The notes under the pieces are model-generated. The model ran no database searches, was not told the origin of the DNA, and was given only the letters and a program-made list of their open reading frames with translations. A program made the translations under genes and the position numbers. From Cochliopodium minus (Eukaryota; Discosea; Himatismenida; Cochliopodiidae), in assembly GCA_024220525.1 (NCBI GenBank), contig JAMYWO010000282.1, forward strand, positions 12,501 to 50,909: a stretch of DNA of 38,409 nt, read 5' to 3'. Shown here piece after piece: positions 20,966 through 32,631 of this stretch (its first letter is position 1; every line of letters begins with the position of its first letter).

Positions 20966-23472
20966 ATGTCATCATGTATCAAATGCAGCAATAATTTGAG
21001 AGCAAATGCACAATTTTGCGCGAAATGTGGGACCAAACAAAATTCGCAAGGAAATATGACTACTGTAAATTCACCATCAAAAACAACACCCACGAAAACA
21101 ATGACATCAACACCCACAAAAACAACTACGACAACTACATCAACACCCACAAAATTGCCCACATGCCCATCATGCAAGGCACAAGTGACAGATTTTGATT
21201 CTACGGCATATAAATGCATCCCATGTAATAAGAAATATGCAAAGAAATCAGCAACCAAGACTTCGACCACAAGCACTTCAAATAAAGATAGAGAATCATT
21301 ATCGAGAAGAACGACACCCAATCCTATCTCAGGAAGTGATAGCTTGCTTCCAAAGACGGTGACACCAACAAAAACATCAACACCTACAAAAAAGGCATCA
21401 TGCCCTTCATGCAAGACACAATTGACGGATTTCGATGAGAATACCTACAAATGTGTGCCATGTAACAAGAAATATGGAAAGAAATCATCATCAACCCCCA
21501 CCAAGACAAATACAACATCTCCATCAACCCCCACAAGAACGATAACATCATCTACATCGACACCCACAAAAACAACATCATCAACATCAACGACACCAAC
21601 CAGAACTACTAATACACCCAAACCTAACAACCCTTTCGAGTCTTCTCCTTCCTCCACCTCGAAAACTACTTCAACACCTAAAACAACAACCACACCCAGC
21701 AGGACATCAAACAGAACAACTACGAGAATGCCTCCTTGCCCGAAGTGTAAGACCACCCTGGAAGATTTCGACGAGAGTACCTACAAGTGCACTCCTTGTA
21801 AGAAAAAATACGCCAAAAAATCGAGTGCCAAAACTACTTCTACACCAACTACATCTACTACACCTACAAAAACAACAACTACGACATCTTCGACACCCAC
21901 TAGGACTACTACCACACCCACTCCAACATCTACGAGAAGTACCACCACTACATCTACTAGTACTACTCCTACATCTACTGCGAAGAAGCCCCCTTGTCCA
22001 ACTTGCAAGAATCCTCTCGTTGATTTCGACGAAAACGCTTACAAATGCGTCACTTGTAACAAAAAGTACGGAAAGAAATCATCCGCTAGTAAAACCAGCA
22101 CCACCACTGCCACCAAAACATCTAGCACTACACCCACTTCTACGGTCACCAGACAAAAGAGCACCACTACCGTCACCACACCTACCAAAACGGACAAACC
22201 TGAAAAGGTTAGAACCGAAACCGAAAAGAAGAAGGCTTTAGAGGACATTGAGAAAATGACGAAGAATGGGAGTGGTCAAAAGATGACAGAGGAGGAGAAG
22301 GAGTTTCTCATTTCCAAGTCTGACAACAGCGGGCCTGTCGAGGAGCCTTCGAGGAAACTCACCGAGAAGGAGAAGATGGAGTTCAACAAAGAGTTTTTAA
22401 AGGAACAGAAAGAGTTCAGGAAGAAGATGAAAGAAGAGCAAAAGAAGACTGAAAAGGAGAGGTTAAGAGAGGAGGAGGACAGGAAGCAGAAGGAGATCGA
22501 CATTGAGAGGATGCGTGAGGAGCAGGAGCTGCTTAGGGTCGAGATGGAGAAGAAGAAGCGCGAGAAGGAGGAGGATGAGAGGAAGCAGAAGTTGGTGGAT
22601 GAGAGGAAGGAGAAGGAGGAGCGTGAGTTGCAGAAGAAGATGAAGCGTGAGCAGAGGGAGGAGCTCGAGAGACAGAATCGCGAGGTTTTTTTTTGTTTTG
22701 TTTTTTTTTTTTTGTTCAAAATTTTTTATTTTTTCATGATTTATTTGATTAACTTTATTTTTAGTTTGATTAAATTTTATTGGAAATAATTTTTTATTTT
22801 GATTTTTTATGATTAATTTGATTTAGATTTTATTATTATTTTAATATTGAATAATTTTTTAAAAGGAGGAGAAACGTTTGCAGGAGATTCTCGACAAGAA
22901 TAAAGAAGAGCAGAAGCAACTTGAAATGAACAAGAAAAAAGTGCGTGCAGAGACTTTAAAGAGACATTCTTACGAAGTAGGCGATCGTAACAAATCTACC
23001 ATCACCAAGATCAAGAAAGAAAAGGTTTTTAAAATAAATTTACACTATAGGAGTTTGTTATTTTTATAATTTTTTAATTTTTTAAAGTTTATTTTTATAA
23101 TTTTTTAATTTTTTAAGGTTTATTTCTTTCATTTTTTTTTTATTTTTATTTTTATATTTTTTTATTTATTTTATTTTTTAATTAATTTTTTTTCAGCAAG
23201 AAAAGGAGCAAAACTTGATGTTGCAAGTGGAGCTTTTGAGCAATGAGGTCGAAGTGGTCGACAAGAAACTCGCTTTGGAAAACAAACTCAACACCATCGC
23301 TATGCCTGAGGTGGAGGAGATTGGGGAGGAGGATCAACTTGACGCCATGATCCGTTTGATGGAGACTCGTTTGGAGATCCGTGAAGATTTTGGCGGGCAT
23401 GTTGATGAAGTTGGGGAGTTGGAGGAGGTCGGTGACTTGACCCTCGAAGATATTTTGAAGAACAATTTTTAG
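20966..23472 (+). CDS. multi-zinc-ribbon protein with Thr/Pro-rich linkers and C-terminal coiled coil
   Basis: Exons 20966-22684, 22866-23024, 23197-23472; 717 aa, all phase 0. An N-terminal zinc ribbon (C4, C7, C18, C21) is followed by four copies of a different ribbon, C-x2-C-x13-C-x2-C, starting at residues 67, 146, 258 and 344. Each has the pattern CPxCK...DFDE.xYKC.xCNKKYxKKS. They are separated by 50-90 residue Thr/Ser/Pro/Lys linkers built from repeated TPTKTT-like units. From about residue 405 on the chain is a long Glu/Lys/Arg coiled coil that continues through exons 2 and 3, ending in an acidic tail. Function unknown; the layout suggests a scaffold that binds several partners by the ribbons and dimerises by the coil. 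The linkers could be heavily modified. No signal peptide is seen. Confidence 0.8.
21060..22200 (+). repeat. four-fold internal repeat: zinc ribbon plus Thr-rich linker
   Basis: Ribbon units start at 21164, 21401, 21737 and 21995, spaced 237, 336 and 258 bases apart. Ribbon residues are near-identical while linker lengths vary and are built from ACA/ACT/CCC codons, so linkers seem to evolve by slippage and ribbons under selection. Confidence 0.75.
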
Positions 23473-23547
23473 ACAAATACGGAAAATAAAAAAAATTAAA
23501 ATGATTTTTAATTTAAATTTCAATTTTGAATGAAACAGTTATTTGAA

Positions 23548-26500
23548 TCACCAATCAAGGTTGACCACTTTATTCTGTAATCTGCTGTCTTCACAATCAA
23601 ATACAATCTTGTGGCTTGTGCTGAGTTTTTTCATATTATTTTTTTAAAATATTTTGGAGTTGATTAGTTTTGAAAGTTTACAAAGTTTCTTTTGCGCTTG
23701 TATTGACAAGTGATGGATCATTCAAAGCCACTGCATCAACAAAAGATTGCATGAAGAAAAAATCACCCTGGTGGGGTTTGTTTTAATAAATCAATTTTTC
23801 ATAATTTTTTTAAAAATTCTCACTTTTTCATGACCAACGAGTTTGGTTTCTAGTTTAATGTATTTTTCTTTTTTGTGGGGCTCGTAAACTGTGGTTCTTT
23901 GAGTCTTGAAATCAAAGACTGAGATTTTGTTTCCATCTTTAAAAAAAATTTAAATGCTTAATAATAATTTTTTTTTTAAAAGTTTTGACCTCCTTCCAAT
24001 TCTCCAAAAGTTCCAAAAATTTTTGTTTTTCTACACAAAAAAAATGAAAAAAAATATTAAGTTTAAATGAATAAATAAATTATACCTAGTGCATATTTCT
24101 TTGGTGAAAGGTATCATCGAAAAAGAGCAAGTAGCACCACTTTCGAATTGAAAGTTCACAATTTGGTTATCTACAACATCGTTACCACAATCTCCATAAA
24201 CGCCTTTTATTAAAAATAAATCAAAAATGATCAATAAAAATTAAATTAAACAAAATTACACAGACCGTAAGGACCTTCCCTTAACTTTTTTCAAGTTTTA
24301 ATTTAAATTATTTTTTTTTTGTAATTTTTATTTACTGCCTTGGTAATTTTCTCAGGAGTGAGCTCCCCCTCAACAAACTTTGCAGCCCAAGAACTAGGAA
24401 AATTTCCACTCAAATAAAGTCTCTTTGCAGAATAAACGCACTCACCTATCAAAGTTTTTTATCATCATTTTATTTGTTATTTTATTTTAATTATTTTAAT
24501 TATTTTTTTTTTTTTAATTATTTTTATTTTTCTTACTTTCAACAGGACAGTCTAAACAACGGGAGGTATTGACTTGTGGGGGTTTGTTTTTTGCAGTGAA
24601 ATACATGAGAGAACCGAAAGAGGATACCCTCGATATTTTGTCCCCTTCGAACATCCTTTGTTCAAATGAATAATTTTTGTTTATTTTCTTTACAAAATTT
24701 CTGAATTACCAACTGATCCAATCAATATCATGGCAAGCTGTTAAATGTAAAAAAAATAAAAATAAAAATAAAATTTAAAATAAGTTTGAAAATATATTTA
24801 AAATAAATTTAAAATAAAAGTAAAAATAAAATTTGAAAATAAATTTGAAAATATATTTAAAATAAATTTGAAAATATATTTAAAATAAAATTTAAAATAA
24901 ATTTAAAAAAAGAAATTTAAAATAAATTTGAAAATAAAAATTAAATAATATTTAAAATAAATTTAAAATAAATTCAAAAAAAATATTAAAAAAAAATAAA
25001 AATTAAAAATGAACATTTGGCCATCAACATGAAGGTAGAAGACTCCTTGCTTTTCCAGTTTCCTCTCACGTAAGAACTAAAGAAATAAAAAAAAAATAGA
25101 GAAAGAGTATTCTTTAAATTACTGTGCGTGGTGATAGTATCCGACCTTTTGGTAAAAATTAAAAATAAAATAAAATATTAATTAAACGAAACATTAATTA
25201 ATTGAAAATAAAATATTAATTCATTAAAAAATAAAATAAAAAAATTAATTAAACCTTAATTTGAATTTTTTTTAAAATTTAATTTTACAGGTTCCAAATG
25301 TTGCATGTTGATGATGGTTCCCAGCTTTTGCTTTTTGAGAATGGATTTTATTTTTTTGGAATAAGGAGTGTATCTAATTATTCAAAAAAAATTTTTAAAA
25401 AATTAAAAATAATTAAAAAATAATTAAAAAGTAATTTTATTTTAAAAAAAATATATAAAAATAATTTTATTTGAAAAAATTAAAAATAATTTTATTTTAA
25501 AAAAAATAATTAAAACTTCGAACCTCATGACGTGTCCGACACCCAAAATAACTTTGTTATTTTCTACTGCTTCACAAATTTTGCGACAGTCTTCCAAATT
25601 GGTGGCAAGTGGCTTTTTATATTTATTATGTTTTTTATTTATTTTTTTTTAATTAAATATTTTATAATTTTTTTTTATTTTTTTATGATACCTTTTCGCA
25701 CAAAATATGATATTTCAAGTTTGCAAAAGCGATTGCAGCCTATGAATTGACAGAAATTTTTTGGGGTTATTTTTTTTTTGATTAATTTTTTTTTTGATTA
25801 ATTTTTTTTTATTAATTTTTTTTTACTTCTGCATGTTCTTTGTCAGGAGTGGTGATGATCACTGCGTCGGCAAACTTTTCTTTTGTAATCACTTGTTGGT
25901 AGTCCTTGAAGAGAAATTCGTCTGTCAAATTGAAAGTCTTCTTTGCGATCTCTCTAGTTATATCTCTCGGCTCTACCACTCCAACTTTTTAAATTAACAA
26001 AATGAATGAATAAGATTTTATTTAATGCAAGAATAAACTAATGTGATTTTAATGGGCTTTTAAAATTTTAATTTTTAAAAATTGTTTAAATTGTGAAAAA
26101 TGTTAATTTTTCTCCGCTTGTTTATTTGATGATCATCTTCTTTTCATTAGATGAAATTTGATTTATTTTATATGATTGATGTTTGTCATATGATTTGAAT
26201 CAAAAGGAGAAATAATTTTTCCTTTTTATATGTGTTATATCCAGACACATATTTTTTTATAACGATAAAAAAAAATCAGACACATCGATATATTGGAGAT
26301 AACCTCAAATATATACAATTCTTATTTTCTTTGAGGTGTATTATATTGGAATTAAATGCAAATATAATTTTTCGTTATGAAATTTTACCTATTTTTAATT
26401 CATTTGGCCTTTCCAAACTGTAACCTCCATATACTAACCCAATCAAATATAAGTAAAAAATAAAATGAAAAGAAGGAATTTTTTATTTTTTAAAGATACC

Positions 26501-26557
26501 TTTTCCTCTATTTCCATATCCAATGATGATGGCGGTTATGCATTTTCTTTTGTCCAT
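23548..26557 (-). CDS. Gfo/Idh/MocA-family NAD(P)-dependent oxidoreductase
   Basis: Seventeen exons: 26500-26557, 26389-26433, 25827-25984, 25692-25739, 25524-25612, 25289-25373, 25123-25145, 25015-25076, 24710-24737, 24537-24655, 24336-24445, 24260-24284, 24086-24203, 23990-24030, 23824-23936, 23682-23767, 23548-23620; 426 aa, every phase consistent, ending in TGA. Rossmann start IIIGYGNRGKVYGGY (10-24), then VGVVEPRD, ITTPDKEHA, and CEKPLA with E102-K103-P104, the dinucleotide-site signature. SCHDIDWISW carries the catalytic-type His192. A Cys-rich segment (RCLDCPVESEC) precedes LREGPYGLCVY and NDVVDNQIVNFQFESGAT. The family oxidises or reduces sugars, inositols and related alcohols; the substrate cannot be told. 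Exons of 23, 25 and 28 nt make the gene invisible to simple reading-frame searches. No targeting sequence; probably cytosolic. Confidence 0.9.
24750..25010. repeat. A+T-rich iterated intron sequence
   Basis: Intron 8 of the oxidoreductase gene (24738-25014) consists of loosely repeated AAATTTGAAAATATATTTAAAATA-type units with almost no G or C. No coding or structural signal; the likely origin is replication slippage. Confidence 0.6.
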
Positions 26558-26773
26558 GGATTTTTTTTTTTTTAAATTCTTAATTGAAATATTATATTAA
26601 TTTTCAAGAAGAGAAATAGATTTCAGAAAAACCTACTAAGTATTATAATGATACTACTGGACAGGCATTTCCTTATTTCATTCATTCAAAAAAAAAATCA
26701 TCAATTATTACTATATTGTTCCAAAAGATAATAAATTGGAATTTAATAACTTAAATAAAAAAAAAAGAAAAAA
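26558..26773. promoter_or_regulatory. divergent spacer, oxidoreductase / ubiquitin-like genes
   Basis: 216 bases between outward-facing ATGs. No coding signal and no element recognised. It ends in a poly-A stretch directly before the ATG at 26774. Confidence 0.35.
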
Positions 26774-27143
26774 ATGGAAATAATAATTTTATCTCTCACT
26801 GGAAAAAGAATATCCATCAGTAAGTATCAAGAAATTCTCTTATATAAATTTAATATACCTTGTGGTATAAAAATTAGAACCAGAATCCACAGAAACAATC
26901 GAAGAGATGAAACTAAAGGTGCAAGATAGAGAAGGGATCCCTCCTGATCAACAGACCTTTATGATTGGCGAACATACATGGGAGGAAATCAAGGATACAA
27001 ACTACAGAAGCAAGACTGTGGATCCATTGAAGACATTAGGGGAGCTGGGCATCAAGGAGGGGGATGTATTGACACTCATAATCAAAGTTCGTAGTTCATC
27101 TGAAGATAATTCATCCAAACAGGGAAAATGTTGTTTATTTTGA
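26774..27143 (+). CDS. ubiquitin-like protein with C-terminal CaaX box (membrane-anchored ubiquitin-fold type)
   Basis: Two exons, 26774-26819 and 26878-27143, joined in phase 1 by a 58-nt intron; 103 aa. The N-terminus aligns with ubiquitin: MEIIILSLTGKRISI, then TIEEMKLKVQDREGIPPDQQ, the most conserved part of ubiquitin. The later strands (KTLGELGIKEGDVLTLIIKV) fit the fold. There is no C-terminal Gly-Gly; instead a ~17-residue Ser/Asn linker ends in Cys-Cys-Leu-Phe, a CaaX box of the geranylgeranyl type with an adjacent Cys that could be palmitoylated. Plant MUB and animal UBL3 proteins have this layout and recruit E2 enzymes or sort proteins at membranes. This one is closer to ubiquitin itself in the IPPDQQ segment than those families, as I recall them. 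It should be unable to conjugate to targets. Confidence 0.85.
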
Positions 27144-27270
27144 AAAAAATTTTGGGATATTTTGATGATATCGATTTAGGGAAAGAAATTTTAGTATTAA
27201 AATCAGTTTTAACTTTAAATAATTTTTTTTTTTTTTTTTGAAATGTAAATTTCTTTAAATTAAATAATGA

Positions 27271-29685
27271 TTAATCGTTCTTTATGTTGTTTCTCTTGGG
27301 CTTCTTGAAAATGATAGGATCAATTACGTTGAAATAAAGAAAGCTCAAAAACACAACAATGTAGCCATAATAGTATAATTCACGTTGAACATGAATGGCG
27401 TCTTTCCATGTGAGAAAAGTGAAGCCGGGAGAAGCAAAGTTGAAAACGGAAATGCAGATGATGGTTCCGATCACGTCGTAAATGAGTTTGAATCTGAAGA
27501 GCTTTCCTTCTTTGGTCAAGAAATGTACTCCTATTTTTCTTCTTATCACTTTGAATTAAAAAGAAAACATTTAATTAAAATTAAAATAAAAATAATTAAA
27601 ATTAAAATTAAAATTTTTTTTTACAATTAAATTAAAGAAAAAATTTAAAATAAAAATAAGTAAAGAACCTCTTCCAAGTGCTGTTAAACATCCAGCGAAT
27701 ATGAAAAAAATGTAGTAGCCCGGATAAAACCCGTGCCAAAAAGCGGAGACGAAATAAGTTCCGTAGGTAGCCAATGCGGTGGGTTTGGTTCCTGGAGGAG
27801 AAAGTCTCAAGTAGACATAGTTTTTTAGCCAGTAAGCAATGCCTTTAAAAAAATTGAATTAAAATATTAAAGTAGATTAAAAATAAAGATTTATTAAAAT
27901 AAAATAAATTAAAGTAGAAATTTAAATAAAAAAATTTTTTAATTAAAAAAATTTAATTAAATAAGATTAAAAAATTTTACATAAATTCCAGTTGTCAGTA
28001 ATACTCTTCATATTTTCACCAAATTCAACACTGAAAGGATACACATTAGTGAGTTTGTCCCACTTGATGCGCTTCTTTCCATCAATGGTAGTACAGCCGT
28101 TATAGCCTGCTCCCGTTGCGATCATGCAGGACTCGATGATGAACCAGGTGGTGTAAAACTTGCATCTGTAAACTGTGGTTGATATACAAAGATAAATGAT
28201 CCTTTACAGAAAAAAAATGAATTTTAAAAAAGTTGTTTTATTTTCGATGTCCTTATTTTTTAAATTGTTTTTTTAAATTATTTTTTAGTTAAATAAATAT
28301 TTCTAAATTTGTTTTATTTATTCAATTTAGTCGTACATTTTTTCTAGATAAAATTATAATAATTGATATTTTTTATTATTTCTTTTTTATGAAATATTGA
28401 GATTATACTCAGTTTATAATTCTTTTTTTTTTTTTACTTCTTATAAAGTGGCCAGACGCTGAACTCAGGCGTGATCAAGAACTTAAAAGAAAGAGACTTG
28501 GCCAAAAATAAAGTAGGGACGATATAAACGATGGCGGAGAATAATCTAAACAAAGAAGGGAACACAGTAGGAGGGTTCTTATTTTTATCGTAGTCGTCGA
28601 ACAAAGTAGAGTTGGAGAGCTTCAAGTACTCGCTGATTTGGTAGGCTGGTCCTGTCAGGTAGTTGGGAAAGAAGAACACAAAGCCGTAGTATTCCAAGAT
28701 GTTTGGGAGTTTGTCGAGTTTTCTCTCCATGAAACTTTCCTCCAATTTTTCTCCCTAATGAAAATTTTTTTAAAATTTTTGTTTGTAGAATTTAAAATGA
28801 AAAAGAAAGATGGATTTCTTCATTCTTTTTTGAAATATTTCATTTTTAAAATGTTATTTTTATTTTATTTTATAACATGAGATTTAAAATTTTGTCATTT
28901 TAAAAATTTTATTTTTATTTTTTAAAAAAATGTAACTATATTGAGCAAACATTTGATCATCAAAATTTCTTGAATATTTTTAGTTTTACATTTTTGTGTC
29001 TTATCCCATCTGAGTAGTTGAACGCAAGTGAGCTGATAGAAACTGCCAGCACCATTTGTGGATAGCTGAAGTCCAAAGTGGAGCCCAAGTAGTCATAGTA
29101 CATTCTGTATATGTGTCTATTTTGTTTTTCATGAATTATTTTTAAACATCAATAAATAGTTTAATTATTAATAATAATAAAAAGTAAAAACCCCGCACTT
29201 GTGATTCCCATCATCCAAACCATAACCTATGTATAATATAAAAAGATTGAATTATATGAATTTATTGAGATTTGAATTAATGTAGATAGGAAATATATTT
29301 TTGTTTATGATTAATCAATTAATTGAATTACATTTAATAAAAGGATATTATTCATCCAATTTTATGATGTATGATTATCTGATTATAGATGATATAACTT
29401 AAAACTTACAATAGATGGAGAGATAGTATGGGGTAATATCAATAAGATGAGATAGGAGATGGCTGTAGAGATGAATGGAAATAACCATCCTTGATGGCCC
29501 ATCACGAAGATGGCGTAGCTCACTCCCAAGAAGATCGAATAGATATGTTTGAGTGTGGCATTCTTTGGTAGATTGTTATATAGCCATCCAAAAGGAAGGG
29601 ATAGCACGAACGTGATTAATAATCTTATTTCATCTGGCTGCATCCCTGCAACAGATGAAATTTGATTGATTTCTTCGTCAAACAT
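27271..29685 (-). CDS. MBOAT-family lysophospholipid acyltransferase
   Basis: Seven exons: 29410-29685, 29192-29226, 28990-29116, 28438-28754, 27981-28201, 27669-27842, 27271-27548; 475 aa, phases consistent. A multi-pass membrane protein. Family residues seen: MVLAVSISSLAFNYSDG in exon 3; LEYYGFVFFFPNYLTGPAY in exon 4; DNWN at 321-324 followed by WLKNYVYLR (330-338); and SAFWHGFYPGYY with the catalytic-type His362. These are signatures of the LPCAT3/MBOAT1/2/5/7 and yeast Ale1 branch, which re-acylates lysophospholipids in the ER. Which lysolipid is used cannot be told. The tail is basic. The frame is open upstream to 29997, but that part overlaps the opposite gene and the spacer and is A+T-rich, so I start at the ATG at 29685. 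Confidence 0.9.
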
Positions 29686-29947
29686 TTTTTTTTTTTTAAT
29701 TTGCTCTCCATCTAAATCCCTTCTACTTTCAAACAATAGATTCTTATGAAATTCTAAATGCAAAAATTGATGATCTTTTTTTTGAAATAACTTATAAAAA
29801 AAAAAATACTGGATGGGAAATAAATTCGAAATTGATTTGAGGGAACAATTGATTGGAAAAGAAATAGGGTAAGAGATAACATTCGTTTGCATCAAAAATT
29901 TAAATTTCCATTTATCAAACAGAACCAAAAAATTAAAGGAGATATTT
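29686..29947. promoter_or_regulatory. divergent spacer, MBOAT / WHTH-F-box genes
   Basis: 262 bases between outward-facing ATGs, with a long T run next to the MBOAT start. An open frame crosses it on the minus strand but has no coding character. Confidence 0.35.
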
Positions 29948-32597
29948 ATGAAATATGTGACCAATAAGAGAAATGTGATTGATAAAAAAGGGACCATTGC
30001 TTTTTTGAAGGATCTATTAGATATCCAAGAAATTGATAAAGTAAAAATTGAATATAAAATTTCATTTTAATTCTTCAATAACTGAATTATTTATTTTTTT
30101 ACCTCTTAGATGAGATATAAATACATTGTGAAAGATCTATTCAGAGACAGAAAAGAATTGGAGTTCAAGGAATTTAAGAAATTATTTTTAGAGCAAATAA
30201 ATCCAAAGAAAATAGAATTATCTTCAACAATGAATGTAAAATAACCTTCAATCACTTTTAAATCCAAAAATATTAATTAATTATTAAATTTTTTTAAAAT
30301 GGAAAAATTGTTTAGATATCTTTGATGATGAATAAAGAGGATGAATGGTATAAATCCGAGCATATAGAAGAAATGAAAAGCCAGAAAAAATTTGATGATT
30401 TCCCATTTTATATGAGTAAATTTTTAAATTATTAAATTTAAAAATTAATAATAGATTTTTACAAATTAATTATTTTTTAATAATTTGTTATTATAACGAT
30501 ATTATCTTTAAATATATTATTTTAGTTTTCAACGAGTCTGAATATTTGGTTGACAATGCAGATAAATACCTTAACTTCATGACAGCTGCAAAGGAACTTT
30601 TGAACGACCCCAACGAACTAGAAAAAGAAGTGCACCTCTACTTCCACGTGATAACACAGAGAAATCTGCTGAAACACTTCACCACCAATTTGTTGGTGAT
30701 TCTCTTCAGCCATCTCATCAGACCTCACATCTTTGAAGCAGACACCGTCTTCATCAGAGATCCGCTGCCTAATAACATTTTTGATTTTGTTGACAAGTCT
30801 ACTCAGTCCAAGTCTAAAGCTTTGTTAAAAAACTACAATCCTGAAGATACTTTGCACAAAGAGAAAATCGAAAAGATGTGCGAATGGGTAAACCTTTTTG
30901 AAAATTTTTTTTCTTTAGTTAAATTTAATTAAATATTTTTATTATTTTCAAATTCTCAATTTTTATTTTTTTTTTGTTTATTTCATTTTATTTAAAACTC
31001 TTTTGATCAAAATTAATTTTTTTTGTTAAAATAAAACTCTTTCAATCAATTTTTTTTTGTTTCTTAAAATTTATGAAACCCTGCAACTCAGGTTAAAGAT
31101 GATAAAACATGGTAACAATTATATTTTTTCATTTCATTTTCATTATATTTACATCGAAGGATCCTCGAGTTCGAAAGGTACCAGAAGGATAACAAAAGCT
31201 TTGACATCTCTTCTAGAGAAACCAAAAAACATCTCTTGGCAGAATATTTGAGGTTCATAAACCTCTCGGATTTATCATATTGTGATAGTCAGTACTTGAG
31301 CCCGATTATAACTATTGACGTAAATAAAAAAATTTTAATTTGATTTATTTTTTTTAAATTATTTTTAGTAATTATTTTTTTTAAATTTATTTTTAGCAAT
31401 TATTTTTTTTTTCTCAATTTAGCTCATGTGGCACACTCACATGATTTTCGCAGAAAAATATATAGAGTTTTGCAAAAAATACTTTTATGGCACCATAATC
31501 CATGAGCCAAAGCCCGAACGCCACTTGGACAAAGGGGTGAAGGCCATGGACTACGAGTTTACCAAAAACCTTTATTTTGAAAAATACGGCATTCCCATTA
31601 ATTATTGTAATTTTGAAAATAGTTTATTTTTTTATTTTTTTATTTTTTTTATTTTTTTATTTTTTTATTTTTTTATTCTTTTATTTTATTTTATTTTTAA
31701 TATTTGAAAATTTTTGTTTAGTTATCCACCAAATTGAATTTTTTGACATTTCTGAAATCAAAATACAAAGTGGGTAAAAAATTATTTAATTCAACTTAAT
31801 ATTTTAAATTATGAAATATTTAATTTGATATTTTATTTTTGTTTATTTTTAAAAACTTTTATTTAAAGATTGAGAACAAACATTTTTAAGACGATATTCA
31901 AATATCTCACCGCAAAGGAGACGCTAGCTACCTCTCTGGTGTGCAAAGAATGGCTCGCTCTGTCAAGAGACGATTCTGTGTGGGACAGTCACTTCAGTAG
32001 GGACTTCATTCACGATGAAATGAGTCTTAAAGAGCAGACCTTCTTCCTTAACTTCAAGAAAGATGACAAAAATCTCTTCAAGGTTTTACAATATTATTAT
32101 TATTTTTATTTTTTCTTAATTATTAATTATTGCGTTATTATTTATTTTTAATTAAAATTTTAATTCAAATATTTGAAAAGGTTTATTGGAGTCTAAAAGA
32201 CTCCCTCCTTCAAGTAGTCAGTGAGAAAGAAACCTACAACAAAGGCTTTGGTTGTATGATGGTAAAATATTTTTTTTAACAGTTTTTAATACTTTTAGTT
32301 TTTTGTTTTATTATTTTTTTTTTAAAGATGTGCGGGATAGAAACAAGCGAAAAAAAAAAGTTTGTGGATAAAGGTTGTTGCCACGATTCGATCAACAAAA
32401 TTTTGGAAGAGATTTTTGTCAAGAACACTCTCATCTCTCTTTTTGCTTCTAAGAACTTTGACAGTCAATACGTCCTTGATCTCAAGAAGGAAATTTGCCA
32501 TGATCTCTCTGATGAGTGTATGGACATTGCTATGAATGAGTTACAAATCAGAATGAAGATTATTGAAAAGTTGCACTGCAAAATAATTTCGAATTAA
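29948..32597 (+). CDS. WHTH (GRDP/DUF1399-like) domain plus F-box protein
   Basis: Eleven exons: 29948-30040, 30110-30235, 30316-30415, 30526-30887, 31092-31111, 31160-31319, 31423-31606, 31722-31773, 31869-32082, 32181-32261, 32328-32597; 553 aa, phases consistent. The first ~150 residues are charged and unassigned. Residues ~215-345 resemble the glycine-rich-domain-containing protein-like family (DUF1399): YLRFINLSDLS, then LMWHTHMIFAEKYIEFC at 288-304 with the WHTH signature, and GTIIHEPKPE. Residues ~367-415 form an F-box: IFKTIFKYLTAKETL, SLVCKEWLALSRDDSVWDS. The C-terminus is unassigned and Cys-containing (GCCHDSINKILEE). An F-box suggests SCF recruitment, with the WHTH module as possible substrate or ligand binder. 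Exon 5 is just 20 nt. The pairing of these two domains is not one I know. Confidence 0.78.
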
Positions 32598-32631
32598 GAT
32601 TAATTAAATTGAAATTAATCTTTGAAAAACT

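Noticed and set aside
21445-22248. Minus-strand Val/Gly-rich open frames
   Set aside because: They are the complement of the Thr/Pro codon repeats of the zinc-ribbon gene; composition alone explains them.
22276-22719. Minus-strand Phe/Ser-rich open frame of 147 aa
   Set aside because: Complement of the Glu/Lys coiled-coil region of the zinc-ribbon gene.
29686-29997. N-terminal extension of the MBOAT protein
   Set aside because: Open by chance through the spacer and overlapping the start of the opposite gene; A+T composition and lack of similarity argue for the ATG at 29685.
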